64,000 bases of DNA from Streptomyces sp. ISL-10 (GCF_018614575.1 NZ_JAGGOJ010000011.1:620001-684000); one strand, 5' to 3'. Positions 24,005 through 32,958 are shown, counted from the first letter of the stretch. Notes: generated by a model not told the origin, from the letters alone. Translations and numbers: made by a program.

Positions 24005-24583
24005 GTGACGGTCAACATGACCAAGGGCCAGGCCATCAGCCTGCAGAAGAGCGACGGGGGCACCCTCACTGCTGTGCGGATGGGGCTCGGCTGGCAGGCG
24101 GCGCCGCGCCGCGGTCTGTTCGGCTCGCGCACCCGCGAGATCGACCTCGACGCGTCGGCGGTGCTGTTCGCCGACAAGCAGCCGGTGGACGTGGTCTTCT
24201 TCCGCCACCTCGTCAGCGACGACGGCTCCGTCAAGCACACCGGTGACAACCTGGTCGGCGGCGCCGGTTCGGGCGGGGACGACGAGGCGATCCTCGTCGA
24301 CCTGCAGCGGGTGCCGGTTCACATCGACCAGATCGTCTTCACGGTGAACTCCTTCACCGGCCAGACGTTCCAGGAAGTGCAGAACGCGTTCTGCCGCATC
24401 GTCGACGAGACCAACGGCCAGGAGCTCGCCCGTTACACGCTCGACGGCGGCGGCCAGTACACGGCGCAGATCATGGCCAAGGTGCACCGTGCCGGTGCCG
24501 GCTGGCAGATGACCGCCCTGGGCAACCCGGCCAACGGCCGTACGTTCCAGGACCTGATGCCGGCGATCCTGCCGCACCTGTAG
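24005..24583 (+). CDS. TerD-family protein
   Basis: This 192-residue protein has the TerD fold: LQKSDGGTLTAVRMGLGWQ at the start, the calcium-binding-type IDLDASAVLF strand near 48-57, GGDDEAILVDLQRVP near 94-108, and ISN/NxxNG equivalents at the end. TerD proteins are linked to tellurite resistance, phage inhibition and general stress signalling, probably at the membrane with TerC. GTG start with AAGGGGA 7 nt upstream. It is followed by a terminator, so it is transcribed apart from the next TerD-like gene. Confidence 0.9.
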   Translation: MTVNMTKGQAISLQKSDGGTLTAVRMGLGWQAAPRRGLFGSRTREIDLDASAVLFADKQPVDVVFFRHLVSDDGSVKHTGDNLVGGAGSGGDDEAILVDLQRVPVHIDQIVFTVNSFTGQTFQEVQNAFCRIVDETNGQELARYTLDGGGQYTAQIMAKVHRAGAGWQMTALGNPANGRTFQDLMPAILPHL

Positions 24584-24619
24584 GCGTTCACCGCAGGCAC
24601 GGACCGTATCGACGGACCC

Positions 24620-24652
24620 GCAGCTCCCGGAGGCATCGCCGCCGGGAGCTGC
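24620..24652 (+). terminator. Terminator of the TerD gene
   Basis: A perfect 11-bp stem GCAGCTCCCGG / CCGGGAGCTGC (24620-24630 with 24642-24652) with an 11-nt loop, 36 nt after the stop codon. Confidence 0.75.
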
Positions 24653-24675
24653 ACCGCTTGCACCGCACGACACCG

Positions 24676-24734
24676 CCGGCCACCCGCAACACCGGCAACC
24701 GTGCACCGGCCGCCCGCACACCGGCAACCGTGCA
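24676..24734 (+). repeat. Imperfect 30-bp tandem repeat before the second TerD-like gene
   Basis: 24676-24705 and 24706-24734 are near-identical units built on CCGGC, CCCGCA and ACCGGCAACCGTGCA. The repeat lies in the leader region between the terminator and the next start codon. Confidence 0.7.
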
Positions 24735-24780
24735 CGACGCACACACCACGAGCACCGCACAGCACTGAGGGGACAGAGCG

Positions 24781-26760
24781 ATGACGGCCGAGCTGGTCCG
24801 GGGGCAGAACCACCCGCTGCCGCACACCCGCCTGGACGTACGGGTGTCGGCCGGTCATCCGGTCGTGGCCTGCGCGAGCTACGTCGACGACCGCGGCGTC
24901 GCACGCGAGGAGTGGATCGCCCATCCCGGCGCCCGTACGCGGCCCGGGATCGAAGTGCCGGAACAGGCCGAGCGGACGCCCCGGTTCACGCTCCACCTCG
25001 ACGCCGTGCCCGAGGCCGCCCAGCAGATCAATGTGCTCCTCGCGCTCGCCGGGGCGGGTGGCCCCGACCGGTTCGGCGCCACCGCGGCGCCCTTCGTCGC
25101 CGTCGTCGGCGAGGACGGCGACGACATCGCCAGCTTCACCGTCACCGGACTGGACACCGAGACCGCGCTCGTGGCGGTCGAGGTCTACCGGCGCCAGGGC
25201 GCCTGGAAGATCCGCGCGGTGGGCCAGGGGTACGAGGGCGGGCTCGCGGACCTCCTGGCCGACCAGGGCCTCGCCCGGGCCCGGCAGATCGCCGCGGACA
25301 TACACGCGACCGCCGCTCCCCGGACCCCACGCACCGAACCCGCGCGGCTGGGCACGGGTGCCGAGGCGGGTCCGGCCGCTCCCGCCGCGCCCAGCCCCGA
25401 CCAGCCCGCCAATCCGGACACGACGAGGTCCGGCGGCCGTTCGCGCCCGGACGGTCTCTCCGTGCCCGCGGCCCAGGCCGCGGCGGCCTCGGCGGGGCCG
25501 CAGCAGACCCCCGGCCCCGACGCGCCGCAAGTGCCCGGCGGCCCCGTCAACTACTCCCACCCCCGGCGGCAGTCGGCGCCTCCGACGCCGCCCCCGGCCA
25601 CACCACCCGGTGAGCCCGGCCGCCCCTCCGCGCCCGTCGCGGGCGACGCCACCGGCTGGTCCATGGAGGAGCGCCTCTACAACCAGATCTGGGGCATGTT
25701 CGAGGACCTGGCCCGGACCGTCGCCGCCTACCGCAGCGCCGTGGAGTTCGCCGAGGCCCGTATGGACAAGGAGCTCGACGGGGTCCTGTCCGACCCGCGC
25801 AGTCGTATCGGCAGCGGCGGCGACGCCGCCAGGGCCGCCGCGCGTGCCAAGTACGAGGAGCTGACCGACCAGGCCCGGCAGGTCCTCGACCGCGACCTGG
25901 CCCAGCTCACCGCCGAGGCGGAGGTCGTGGAGCCCGCGCTTCCGCCGGCCTTCGCGCGCTGGGACAACCCGGCCTGGCACGCCTACCGCGTCCCCATGGA
26001 GATCCCCATGGCGCTGCGCATCGGGGACATCCACCTGCCCGAGAGTCCCGAACTGCGCCTTCCGCTGCTCGTACGGCTCCCGCTGGAGCGGGGGCTGTGG
26101 GTGGACAGCGGACGGTCCGGCTCGGACGCCGCCATGGCGCTGGACGAAGGGCTGCTGCGCCGACAGGCCGCCGACACGGCGGTCGCGCTCGCCGCCCGGC
26201 TCATCGCGGTGTATCCGCCCGGCGAGTTCACGGTGCATGTGATCGACCCCGCGGGGGCGGCGTCCGGATCGCTGGCCCCGTTGGTCGGCTCGGGCGTGCT
26301 CGCCCGGCCCCCGGCAGCCGGTGCCCAGGGCGTGAGTTCCGTGCTCGCCGAACTGACGCAGCGGGTCGACCTGGTGACGATGGCGCTGCGCGGCGGCGCG
26401 GCCGACTCGCTCCCGCCGGACCTCGACCGTGGCGAGCAACTGCTGATCGTCAACGACTTCCCGCACGGCTTCGACGACCGCGCGGTCACCCAGCTGCGGT
26501 ATCTGGCCGATGAGGGCCCGGCGGTCGGCGTCCATCTGCTGATGGTCGCCGACCGCGAGGACGCCTCCGCCTACGGTCCGGTGCTCGATCCCCTGTGGCG
26601 CTCGCTCCTGCGGATCACGCCCGTGCCCGACGACCATCTCGCCGACCCCTGGGTGCGGCATGCATGGACGTACGAGCCGCTGACCGTGCCGCCCGGCAGC
26701 GCCGTTCTGCGTCAGGTACTGGACCAGGTGGCCGACGCCCGCCGCTCATGGGGCCGCTGA
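24781..26760 (+). CDS. Large TerD-domain protein with an unassigned C-terminal domain
   Basis: This 659-residue protein has an N-terminal TerD-like domain (about 1-180, with GLDTETALVAVEVYRRQGAWKIRAVGQGY), then a proline/alanine-rich linker (about 183-290) and a globular C-terminal part (about 295-659). The last part has segments such as IHLPESPELRLPLLVRLPLE and VDSGRSGSDAAMALDEGLL that vaguely recall an FtsK/SpoIIIE-like ATPase fold, but with no lysine in the P-loop position. ATG start after GAGGGGACAGAGCG. Its place between a TerD gene and terC suggests one membrane stress complex. Confidence 0.82.
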   Translation: MTAELVRGQNHPLPHTRLDVRVSAGHPVVACASYVDDRGVAREEWIAHPGARTRPGIEVPEQAERTPRFTLHLDAVPEAAQQINVLLALAGAGGPDRFGATAAPFVAVVGEDGDDIASFTVTGLDTETALVAVEVYRRQGAWKIRAVGQGYEGGLADLLADQGLARARQIAADIHATAAPRTPRTEPARLGTGAEAGPAAPAAPSPDQPANPDTTRSGGRSRPDGLSVPAAQAAAASAGPQQTPGPDAPQVPGGPVNYSHPRRQSAPPTPPPATPPGEPGRPSAPVAGDATGWSMEERLYNQIWGMFEDLARTVAAYRSAVEFAEARMDKELDGVLSDPRSRIGSGGDAARAAARAKYEELTDQARQVLDRDLAQLTAEAEVVEPALPPAFARWDNPAWHAYRVPMEIPMALRIGDIHLPESPELRLPLLVRLPLERGLWVDSGRSGSDAAMALDEGLLRRQAADTAVALAARLIAVYPPGEFTVHVIDPAGAASGSLAPLVGSGVLARPPAAGAQGVSSVLAELTQRVDLVTMALRGGAADSLPPDLDRGEQLLIVNDFPHGFDDRAVTQLRYLADEGPAVGVHLLMVADREDASAYGPVLDPLWRSLLRITPVPDDHLADPWVRHAWTYEPLTVPPGSAVLRQVLDQVADARRSWGR

Positions 26761-26790
26761 CCTGGCGACATGGTCCGGCTTTTCTTTCCC

Positions 26791-26820
26791 TTTACCTTCC
26801 CTTGGTCTTTCCTGTACTCT
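26791..26820 (+). promoter_or_regulatory. Promoter of terC
   Basis: TTTACC (26791-26796), 18 nt, TACTCT (26815-26820), in a strikingly pyrimidine-rich stretch. Transcription would start near 26827, immediately before the riboswitch fold. Confidence 0.55.
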
Positions 26821-26828
26821 TCTTCGAG

Positions 26829-26942
26829 CGGAGGGGAGTACTCCCGACTCGCGGCGTGCCCGTCAGTACGGACCCACAGAGAAGGTCCCGGGGCGCCGGC
26901 CCGTGGTGCGGCACGACGCCGCGCGGGTGGAGGAGACCTCCG
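26829..26942 (+). promoter_or_regulatory. yybP-ykoY-type manganese riboswitch upstream of terC
   Basis: The closing stem CGGAGG (26829-26834) pairs with CCTCCG (26937-26942). Directly inside come GGGAGTAC on the 5' side, the conserved loop CCGTCAGTACGG (26860-26871), and GGAGACC on the 3' side (26932-26938). These are the invariant boxes of the yybP-ykoY class, which binds Mn2+ and commonly controls TerC-family and MntP genes. CCTCCGGC (26937-26944) is also the exact complement of the terC ribosome site GCCGGAGG (26975-26982). The 3' strand of the closing stem can therefore either complete the aptamer or cover the ribosome site: a translational ON switch with metal. Confidence 0.78.
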
Positions 26943-26986
26943 GCAGCGACGACGCTGATCAGTAGCCGTACGAAGCCGGAGGCACA

Positions 26987-27976
26987 GTGGACGTTTCCCT
27001 GACCCTGTGGGTGCTGACCATTCTCGGTCTCAGCGCCCTGATCGCGATCGACTTCTTCATCGGGCGCAAGCCCCATGACGTGTCGATCAAGGAAGCCGGT
27101 ATCTGGACCGTCGTCTGGATCGTGCTGGCCGCGCTCTTCGGCCTCGGCCTGCTCGTCGTCGGTGAGAGCCAGGCGTCCGGCGAGTTCTTCGCGGGCTTCA
27201 TCACCGAGAAGTCATTGAGCGTCGACAACCTCTTCGTCTTCGTCCTGATCATGGCGAAGTTCTCGGTGCCCTCCCACCTCCAGCAGCGGGTGCTGCTGAT
27301 CGGTGTGCTGATCGCGCTCGTGCTCCGGGCGATCTTCATCGCCGCCGGCGCCGCGATCATCGCCAGCTTCTCGTGGGTGTTCTACATCTTCGGCGCCTTC
27401 CTCATCTACACCGCCTGGAAGCTCATCCAGGAGGCGCGCTCGGACGAGGAGGACGAGGAGTTCGAGGAGAACAGGCTCCTCAAGTCCGTCGAGAAGAAGT
27501 TCGGTGTCGCCGACAAGTACCACGGCACCAAGCTCTTCATACAGAACAACGGCAAGCGCGTCCTGACCCCGCTGATGGTGGTCATGCTCGCCATCGGCAC
27601 CACCGATGTGCTCTTCGCGCTGGACTCCATCCCCGCGATCTTCGGCCTCACCCAGGACCCGTACATCGTCTTCACGGCCAACGCCTTCGCGCTGATGGGT
27701 CTGCGCCAGCTGTACTTCCTCATCGGCGGGCTGCTGAAGAAGCTGGTCCACCTCAGCTACGGCCTGTCGGTGATCCTCGGCTTCATCGGCGTCAAGCTGG
27801 TGCTCCACGCACTGCACGAGAGCGGGGTGCATGTCCCCGAGATCTCCATCCCGTTCTCGCTGACCGTCATCTGCGGCGTGCTGGTCGTCACGACGATCAC
27901 CAGCCTCATCGCCTCGAAGAGGCAGGCCGAGCGGGAAGCCGCCGAGTCCGGCGAGAAGACCGGCGTCGAGGTCTGA
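26987..27976 (+). CDS. terC: TerC-family integral membrane protein (probable Mn2+ exporter)
   Basis: This 329-residue protein has about nine helices and the family motifs: TEKSLSVDNLFVFVLIMAKF near 69-88, GTKLFIQNNGKRVLTPLMVVM, and TTDVLFALDSIPAIFGLTQDPYIVF near 204-228 with the conserved acidic residues in the membrane. TerC proteins accompany TerD in tellurite and envelope-stress systems, and several export manganese or supply it to secreted enzymes. The riboswitch-like leader supports a manganese role here. GTG start with GGAGG 4 nt upstream. A strong terminator follows. Confidence 0.93.
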   Translation: MDVSLTLWVLTILGLSALIAIDFFIGRKPHDVSIKEAGIWTVVWIVLAALFGLGLLVVGESQASGEFFAGFITEKSLSVDNLFVFVLIMAKFSVPSHLQQRVLLIGVLIALVLRAIFIAAGAAIIASFSWVFYIFGAFLIYTAWKLIQEARSDEEDEEFEENRLLKSVEKKFGVADKYHGTKLFIQNNGKRVLTPLMVVMLAIGTTDVLFALDSIPAIFGLTQDPYIVFTANAFALMGLRQLYFLIGGLLKKLVHLSYGLSVILGFIGVKLVLHALHESGVHVPEISIPFSLTVICGVLVVTTITSLIASKRQAEREAAESGEKTGVEV

Positions 27977-27995
27977 CGCCCAGTGCCGACCCGAT

Positions 27996-28025
27996 GGCCG
28001 GCCCGGAGCACGCTCCGGGCCGGCC
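27996..28025 (+). terminator. Terminator of terC
   Basis: A perfect 13-bp stem, GGCCGGCCCGGAG / CTCCGGGCCGGCC (27996-28008 with 28013-28025), with the 4-nt loop CACG, 19 nt after the terC stop. Confidence 0.85.
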
Positions 28026-28457
28026 TCGCGCCGTCCAGGCCGGGGTCGGCCACGTGGCCGGGGCGTCGGTTCGGGCCGGGAGTCCGGCGGCGGGGCGAAG
28101 CAGCCGGAGGGTCAGTGGCGGCATCGTCGTCAGGTGGGCCGCCACTCCCCACGGCGTTTCCGAGCCGGCGGAGGTAGCCGTCTCCACCGGCGGTGTCAGG
28201 ACCTCCGAGCACCCCGCGGGGTTGGAGCCGACCGCCGCGCCCGTGGGGCGAACCGTAGAGAAGAGTCGAAGGACCCCGCGGCGGTCTCCTGGAGTGAGGC
28301 AGCCGCGAGCCGTCCCATGGAGGGCGCAGGCCGGACGGCGGCAACGGAGGGTGACGGATGCGCTGGCCGCGCCGACCACCCGGCACTCGGCCGGGTTGCG
28401 CGGCCCCGCCGCCGACGCGCGTGGTTCGCGCCACGCGCCTCGCCGTCCCCGGCTGTG
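28026..28457. other. Noncoding gap between convergent terC and the MBL-fold gene
   Basis: I find no gene in these 430 bases. Several open frames exist on both strands but have no ribosome site, no family resemblance and an atypical amino-acid mix. Confidence 0.5.
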
Positions 28458-29114
28458 CTACCAGCCGCGTTCGCGCCACTCCGGCAGCTTCGGCCGCTCG
28501 TCGCCCAGTGTCGTGTCCTTGCCGTGGCCGGGGTAGACCCAGGTCTCGTCGGGCAGCTGACCGAAGAGCTTCTCCTCGACACCGCTCAGCAGGTCCGTGA
28601 ACGCCTTCGGGTCGTCATGGGTGTTGCCCACACCGCCCGGGAAGAGGCAGTCCCCGGTGAACACATGGGGATGCCCGTGCGGGTCGTCGTAGACAAGGAC
28701 GATCGAACCCGGGGTGTGGCCCGCCAGGTGACGGGCGGTCAGTTCAACGCGGCCGACCCGGATCGTGTCCCCGTCCTCCACCGGCACATCGGTGGGGACG
28801 GGGATGCCCTCGGCGTCGTGACGACCGGCGTAGGTGCGGGCGCCCGTCGCCGCGACGACGTCGGCGAGCGCCTGCCAGTGGTCGCCGTGGCGGTGCGTGG
28901 TGACGACCGACGCGATCGAGTCGTCCCCGATCAGGCGCAGCAGGGTGTCCGGCTCGGCGGCGGCGTCGATCAGCAACTGCTCGCCCGTGGCCCGGCAGCG
29001 CAGCAGATAGGCGTTGTTGTCCATCGGGCCGACCGCGACCTTGGAGATCATCAGGTCGGTCAGTTCGTGCACATCCGCAGGGCCGCCGACCTTCACCACT
29101 CCGCTGTATGTCAT
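28458..29114 (-). CDS. MBL-fold metallo-hydrolase (glyoxalase II-like)
   Basis: This 218-residue enzyme has the zinc-binding motif THRHGDH near residues 73-79, then GHTPGSIVL near 132-140, FTGDCLF near 151-157 and a final YPGHGKDTTLGDE near 195-207. That is the full ligand set of the glyoxalase II/hydroxyacylglutathione hydrolase group. In a mycothiol-using actinomycete the substrate would be a mycothiol or other thioester, as inferred. The ATG lies 7 nt after TAGGCT, so it is probably leaderless. Its promoter overlaps the end of the upstream gene. Confidence 0.9.
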   Translation of the reverse strand: MTYSGVVKVGGPADVHELTDLMISKVAVGPMDNNAYLLRCRATGEQLLIDAAAEPDTLLRLIGDDSIASVVTTHRHGDHWQALADVVAATGARTYAGRHDAEGIPVPTDVPVEDGDTIRVGRVELTARHLAGHTPGSIVLVYDDPHGHPHVFTGDCLFPGGVGNTHDDPKAFTDLLSGVEEKLFGQLPDETWVYPGHGKDTTLGDERPKLPEWRERGW

Positions 29115-29121
29115 GTGTCTC

Positions 29122-29127
29122 AGCCTA
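29122..29127 (-). promoter_or_regulatory. -10 box of a leaderless promoter (MBL-fold gene)
   Basis: TAGGCT on the minus strand, 7 nt before the ATG at 29114. No ribosome site is present. It overlaps the stop of the upstream gene. Confidence 0.5.
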
Positions 29128-29808
29128 TAGCGGGGGCAACGCGGGAAGCGGGCCTCCCACCGTCTCCAGAGCTGCGCCGTCCCGTCGTCCCGCGAGCCAG
29201 CCCAGCACGTCCGCCGGGGTGCCGGAGACCGTCACTCCGGGCCCCTCGGCGCCGCCCGTGCGCCACTCGCCGCCGGTGGTGAGAATGCGGGTCGGCGGGA
29301 CGCCCGCGGCACCGGTGAACCGCTGGGCGAGGAACTCGGTCTCGCGCTCGGTGAAGTCCTTCGGCAGGTCCTCCAGTTCGTAGCCGATGCCGAGGTCGAC
29401 ATGGTGCAGCTCCACCTCGACGAGGCGGCGGAAGGGCAGCCGCGCCGCCCGGTCGGTGACGCCGTTGCGCAGCTCGACCGTGCGCTCCCAGTCGGCCGGT
29501 GCGGAGCCGGCGTCCTGGAAGCGCGCGGCGCTCGTGCGCAGGTCGTCGAGCTGTCCGGCGAGGGGGCGGGGTGCGTCGCGCTCGATGTCGGCGTCGCGCG
29601 CCTCGCCGCTGACGTACATGGGGCGGCCCTCGAGAACATTCACGAGCGCGTCGGCGTTACGACAGAGGTGGGCCAGCACATGGCCGCGGGTCCACCCCGG
29701 CAGCCGTGACGGTTGCGCCACGGCAGCGCTGTCCAGCGCGGCGACCCCCGTGAGGAGCCGCTCGGTCGCTTCGCGCACGGAGCGCAGGTCGCTGTGAGGA
29801 TCGATCAT
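29125..29808 (-). CDS. Maleylpyruvate-isomerase-like (mycothiol-dependent, DinB-fold) protein
   Basis: This 227-residue protein has the DinB/MDMPI four-helix fold, with the signature LPGWTRGHVLAHLCRNADALVN near 38-59 and the later histidine pair of VEVELHHVDLGIGY near 135-148. These three histidines normally bind the metal. Relatives add or remove mycothiol from substrates. Its position beside a glyoxalase II-like hydrolase supports thiol chemistry. ATG at 29808, 7 nt after TAGGGT (29821-29816), so probably leaderless. Confidence 0.85.
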   Translation of the reverse strand: MIDPHSDLRSVREATERLLTGVAALDSAAVAQPSRLPGWTRGHVLAHLCRNADALVNVLEGRPMYVSGEARDADIERDAPRPLAGQLDDLRTSAARFQDAGSAPADWERTVELRNGVTDRAARLPFRRLVEVELHHVDLGIGYELEDLPKDFTERETEFLAQRFTGAAGVPPTRILTTGGEWRTGGAEGPGVTVSGTPADVLGWLAGRRDGAALETVGGPLPALPPL

Positions 29809-29815
29809 GAGGCCG

Positions 29816-29821
29816 ACCCTA
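29816..29821 (-). promoter_or_regulatory. -10 box of a leaderless promoter (MDMPI-like gene)
   Basis: TAGGGT on the minus strand, 7 nt upstream of the start codon at 29808. The -35 region shows no clear match. Confidence 0.45.
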
Positions 29822-29960
29822 GCCCTCGGCACTCGATCGGGTGAAGGAATCGGCAGGTGTCCGTAAATCGAATGCGCGTGCTATACGCTCGGTGGAGGCA
29901 TCCTTGAAAGTCAGGCATTCATCCTTCTGGCGGCCCCCCTAGGCTTGGAACAGTCTGGGA

Positions 29961-29977
29961 CGGGGGCCGTGCCCCCG
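29961..29977 (+). promoter_or_regulatory. Hairpin in the uvrA leader
   Basis: CGGGGGC / GCCCCCG (29961-29967 with 29971-29977) with a 3-nt loop, followed by CTTCTCTC and then the ribosome site. It could act as an attenuator or simply shape the 5' leader. Confidence 0.4.
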
Positions 29978-30004
29978 CTTCTCTCAAGAAAGGTGCGGAC
30001 CGGC

Positions 30005-32944
30005 GTGGCCGACCGTCTCATCGTCCGTGGCGCGCGCGAGCACAATCTGAAGAACGTCTCGCTCGACCTCCCGCGTGACTCCCTCATCGTCTTCACCGGG
30101 CTCTCGGGGTCGGGGAAGTCGTCCCTCGCGTTCGACACGATCTTCGCCGAGGGGCAGCGCCGCTACGTCGAGTCCCTCTCCTCGTACGCCCGGCAGTTCC
30201 TCGGCCAGATGGACAAGCCGGACGTGGACTTCATCGAGGGCCTTTCGCCGGCCGTCTCGATCGACCAGAAGTCGACCTCGCGCAATCCGCGCTCCACGGT
30301 GGGCACCATCACGGAGGTCTACGACTACCTCCGTCTGCTGTTCGCCCGCATCGGCAAGCCGCACTGCCCCGAGTGCGGCCGCCCCATCTCGCGCCAGTCG
30401 CCGCAGGCCATCGTCGACAAGGTGCTGGAGCTGCCCGAGGGCAGCCGCTTCCAGGTGCTCTCGCCGCTGGTGCGCGAGCGCAAGGGAGAGTTCGTCGACC
30501 TCTTCTCCGACCTCCAGACCAAGGGCTACAGCCGCGCCAGGGTCGACGGGAAGACGATCCAGCTCGCCGAGCCGCCCACGCTCAAGAAGCAGGAGAAGCA
30601 CACCATCGAGGTGGTCGTCGACCGCCTCACCGTCAAGGACAGCGCCAAGCGCCGGCTGACCGACTCCGTCGAGACCGCGCTCGGCCTCTCCGGCGGCATG
30701 GTCGTGCTCGACTTCGTCGACCTGCCCGAGGACGACCCCGAGCGCGAGCGGATGTACTCGGAGCATCTGTACTGCCCTTACGACGACCTGTCCTTCGAGG
30801 AGCTCGAGCCCCGCTCCTTCTCGTTCAACTCGCCGTTCGGCGCCTGCCCCGACTGCACCGGCATCGGTACGCGCATGGAGGTCGATCCCGAGCTGATCGT
30901 TCCCGACGAGGAGAAGTCCCTCGACGACGGCGCGATCCACCCCTGGTCGCACGGCCACACCAAGGAGTACTTCGGGCGCCTGATCGGCGGGCTCGCCCAG
31001 GCGCTCGGCTTCTCGACCGACATGCCCTGGGCCGGGCTGCCGCAGCGCGCCAAGAAGGCCCTGCTGTTCGGTCACAAGACCCAGGTCGAGGTCCGCTACC
31101 GCAACAGGTACGGGCGCGAGCGGGCGTACACCACACCCGCCTTCGAAGGCGCCGTCCAGTTCGTGAAGCGAAGGCACTCCGAGGCCGAGAGCGACTCCAG
31201 CAGGGAGCGCTTCGAGGGCTATATGCGCGAGGTCCCGTGCCCGACCTGTGAGGGCACCCGCCTCAAGCCGATCGTCCTCGCGGTCACCGTGATGGAGAAG
31301 TCCATCGCCGAGGTCTCCGCCATGTCGATCAGCGACTGCGCCGAGTTCCTCGGCCGCCTCAAGCTCAGTGCCCGCGACAAGAAGATCGCCGAGCGAGTCC
31401 TCAAGGAGGTCAACGAGCGGCTCCGCTTCCTCGTCGACGTCGGCCTGGACTACCTCTCCCTCAACCGGGCCGCCGGCACCCTCTCCGGCGGTGAGGCACA
31501 GCGCATCCGGCTCGCCACCCAGATCGGCTCCGGACTGGTCGGCGTGCTGTACGTGCTGGACGAGCCGTCCATCGGCCTTCACCAGCGCGACAACCACCGC
31601 CTGATCGAGACGCTGGTACGCCTGCGGGACATGGGCAACACCCTGATCGTCGTCGAGCACGACGAGGACACGATCAAGGTCGCGGACTGGGTCGTGGACA
31701 TCGGCCCCGGCGCGGGTGAGCACGGCGGCAAGGTCGTCCACTCCGGCCCCCTCAAGGAACTGCTGGGCAACAAGGAGTCCATGACCGGGCAGTACCTGTC
31801 CGGCAAGCGGTCCATCCCCACGCCCGACCTGCGCCGCCCGATGGACCCGACGCGCCGGCTCACGGTGCACGGCGCCCGGGAGAACAACCTGCGGGACATC
31901 GACGTCTCCTTCCCGCTCGGTGTGCTCACCGCGGTCACCGGCGTCTCCGGCTCCGGAAAGTCGACCCTGGTCAACGACATCCTCTACACCCACCTCGCTC
32001 GCGAGTTGAACGGCGCGAAGTCGGTGCCGGGCCGGCACACCCGTGTCGACGGCGACGACCTCGTCGACAAGGTCGTGCACGTCGACCAGTCGCCCATCGG
32101 CCGCACCCCGAGGTCGAATCCGGCGACGTACACCGGCGTCTTCGACCACGTCCGCAGGCTCTTCGCGGAGACGATGGAGGCGAAGGTCCGCGGCTACCTG
32201 CCGGGCCGCTTCTCCTTCAATGTCAAGGGCGGCCGCTGCGAGAACTGCTCCGGCGACGGCACCATCAAGATCGAGATGAACTTCCTCCCGGACGTGTACG
32301 TCCCGTGCGAGGTCTGCCACGGCGCGCGGTACAACCGCGAGACCCTGGAGGTCCACTACAAGGGCAAGTCCATCGCCGAGGTGCTGGACATGCCGATCGA
32401 GGAGGCACTGGACTTCTTCGAGGCCGTCCCCACGATCTCGCGCCACCTGCGCACGCTCAACGAGGTCGGCCTGGGGTACGTCCGGCTCGGCCAGTCCGCG
32501 CCGACGCTCTCCGGCGGTGAGGCCCAGCGCGTGAAGCTGGCCTCCGAGCTCCAGAAGCGTTCCACCGGCCGGACGGTCTACGTGCTGGACGAGCCGACGA
32601 CCGGTCTGCACTTCGAGGACATCAGCAAGCTGATCAGCGTGCTGTCGAACCTGGTCGACAAGGGCAACACGGTGATCGTCATCGAGCACAACCTCGATGT
32701 CGTCAAGACGGCCGACTGGGTCGTCGACATGGGCCCGGAGGGCGGCAGCGGCGGCGGACTGGTCGTCGCCGAGGGCACCCCGGAGCAGGTCGCGGGCATC
32801 CCGGCGAGCCACACCGGCAAATTCCTGCGGGACATCCTGGACGCGGAGCGGATCAGCGACGCGGTGTCCGTACCGGCGGCGCGGAAGCCGGTACGGAAGG
32901 CGGCGGCGAAGAAGACGGCGGCGGCGCGGGCGCGCCGCGCCTGA
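30005..32944 (+). CDS. uvrA: Excinuclease ABC subunit A
   Basis: UvrA is the damage-sensing ATPase dimer that loads UvrB. The 979-residue protein has two ABC modules: Walker A GLSGSGKSS near 32 and GVSGSGKST near 646, and ABC signatures SGGEAQR near 494 and LSGGEAQRVKLA near 834. Zinc-finger cysteines appear in CPDCTG near 281, CPTCEG near 413, and the CENCSGDG...CEVCHG module near 746-777. GTG start with AAAGGTG about 9 nt upstream; an in-frame ATG at 29945 would add 20 residues not typical of the family. Unlike uvrB and uvrC I find no damage-type promoter box close by. Confidence 0.98.
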   Translation: MADRLIVRGAREHNLKNVSLDLPRDSLIVFTGLSGSGKSSLAFDTIFAEGQRRYVESLSSYARQFLGQMDKPDVDFIEGLSPAVSIDQKSTSRNPRSTVGTITEVYDYLRLLFARIGKPHCPECGRPISRQSPQAIVDKVLELPEGSRFQVLSPLVRERKGEFVDLFSDLQTKGYSRARVDGKTIQLAEPPTLKKQEKHTIEVVVDRLTVKDSAKRRLTDSVETALGLSGGMVVLDFVDLPEDDPERERMYSEHLYCPYDDLSFEELEPRSFSFNSPFGACPDCTGIGTRMEVDPELIVPDEEKSLDDGAIHPWSHGHTKEYFGRLIGGLAQALGFSTDMPWAGLPQRAKKALLFGHKTQVEVRYRNRYGRERAYTTPAFEGAVQFVKRRHSEAESDSSRERFEGYMREVPCPTCEGTRLKPIVLAVTVMEKSIAEVSAMSISDCAEFLGRLKLSARDKKIAERVLKEVNERLRFLVDVGLDYLSLNRAAGTLSGGEAQRIRLATQIGSGLVGVLYVLDEPSIGLHQRDNHRLIETLVRLRDMGNTLIVVEHDEDTIKVADWVVDIGPGAGEHGGKVVHSGPLKELLGNKESMTGQYLSGKRSIPTPDLRRPMDPTRRLTVHGARENNLRDIDVSFPLGVLTAVTGVSGSGKSTLVNDILYTHLARELNGAKSVPGRHTRVDGDDLVDKVVHVDQSPIGRTPRSNPATYTGVFDHVRRLFAETMEAKVRGYLPGRFSFNVKGGRCENCSGDGTIKIEMNFLPDVYVPCEVCHGARYNRETLEVHYKGKSIAEVLDMPIEEALDFFEAVPTISRHLRTLNEVGLGYVRLGQSAPTLSGGEAQRVKLASELQKRSTGRTVYVLDEPTTGLHFEDISKLISVLSNLVDKGNTVIVIEHNLDVVKTADWVVDMGPEGGSGGGLVVAEGTPEQVAGIPASHTGKFLRDILDAERISDAVSVPAARKPVRKAAAKKTAAARARRA

Positions 32945-32958
32945 CGGGGCCGGGGGAA

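Noticed and set aside
28026..28457. Small genes in the terC to MBL gap
   Set aside because: Open frames have no start signals and an amino-acid mix unlike real proteins.
29857..29889. Possible damage-type promoter before uvrA (GTGTCCGTA followed by TACGCT)
   Set aside because: The fifth motif base is C, not A or G, and the spacing to any TAnnnT box is wrong.
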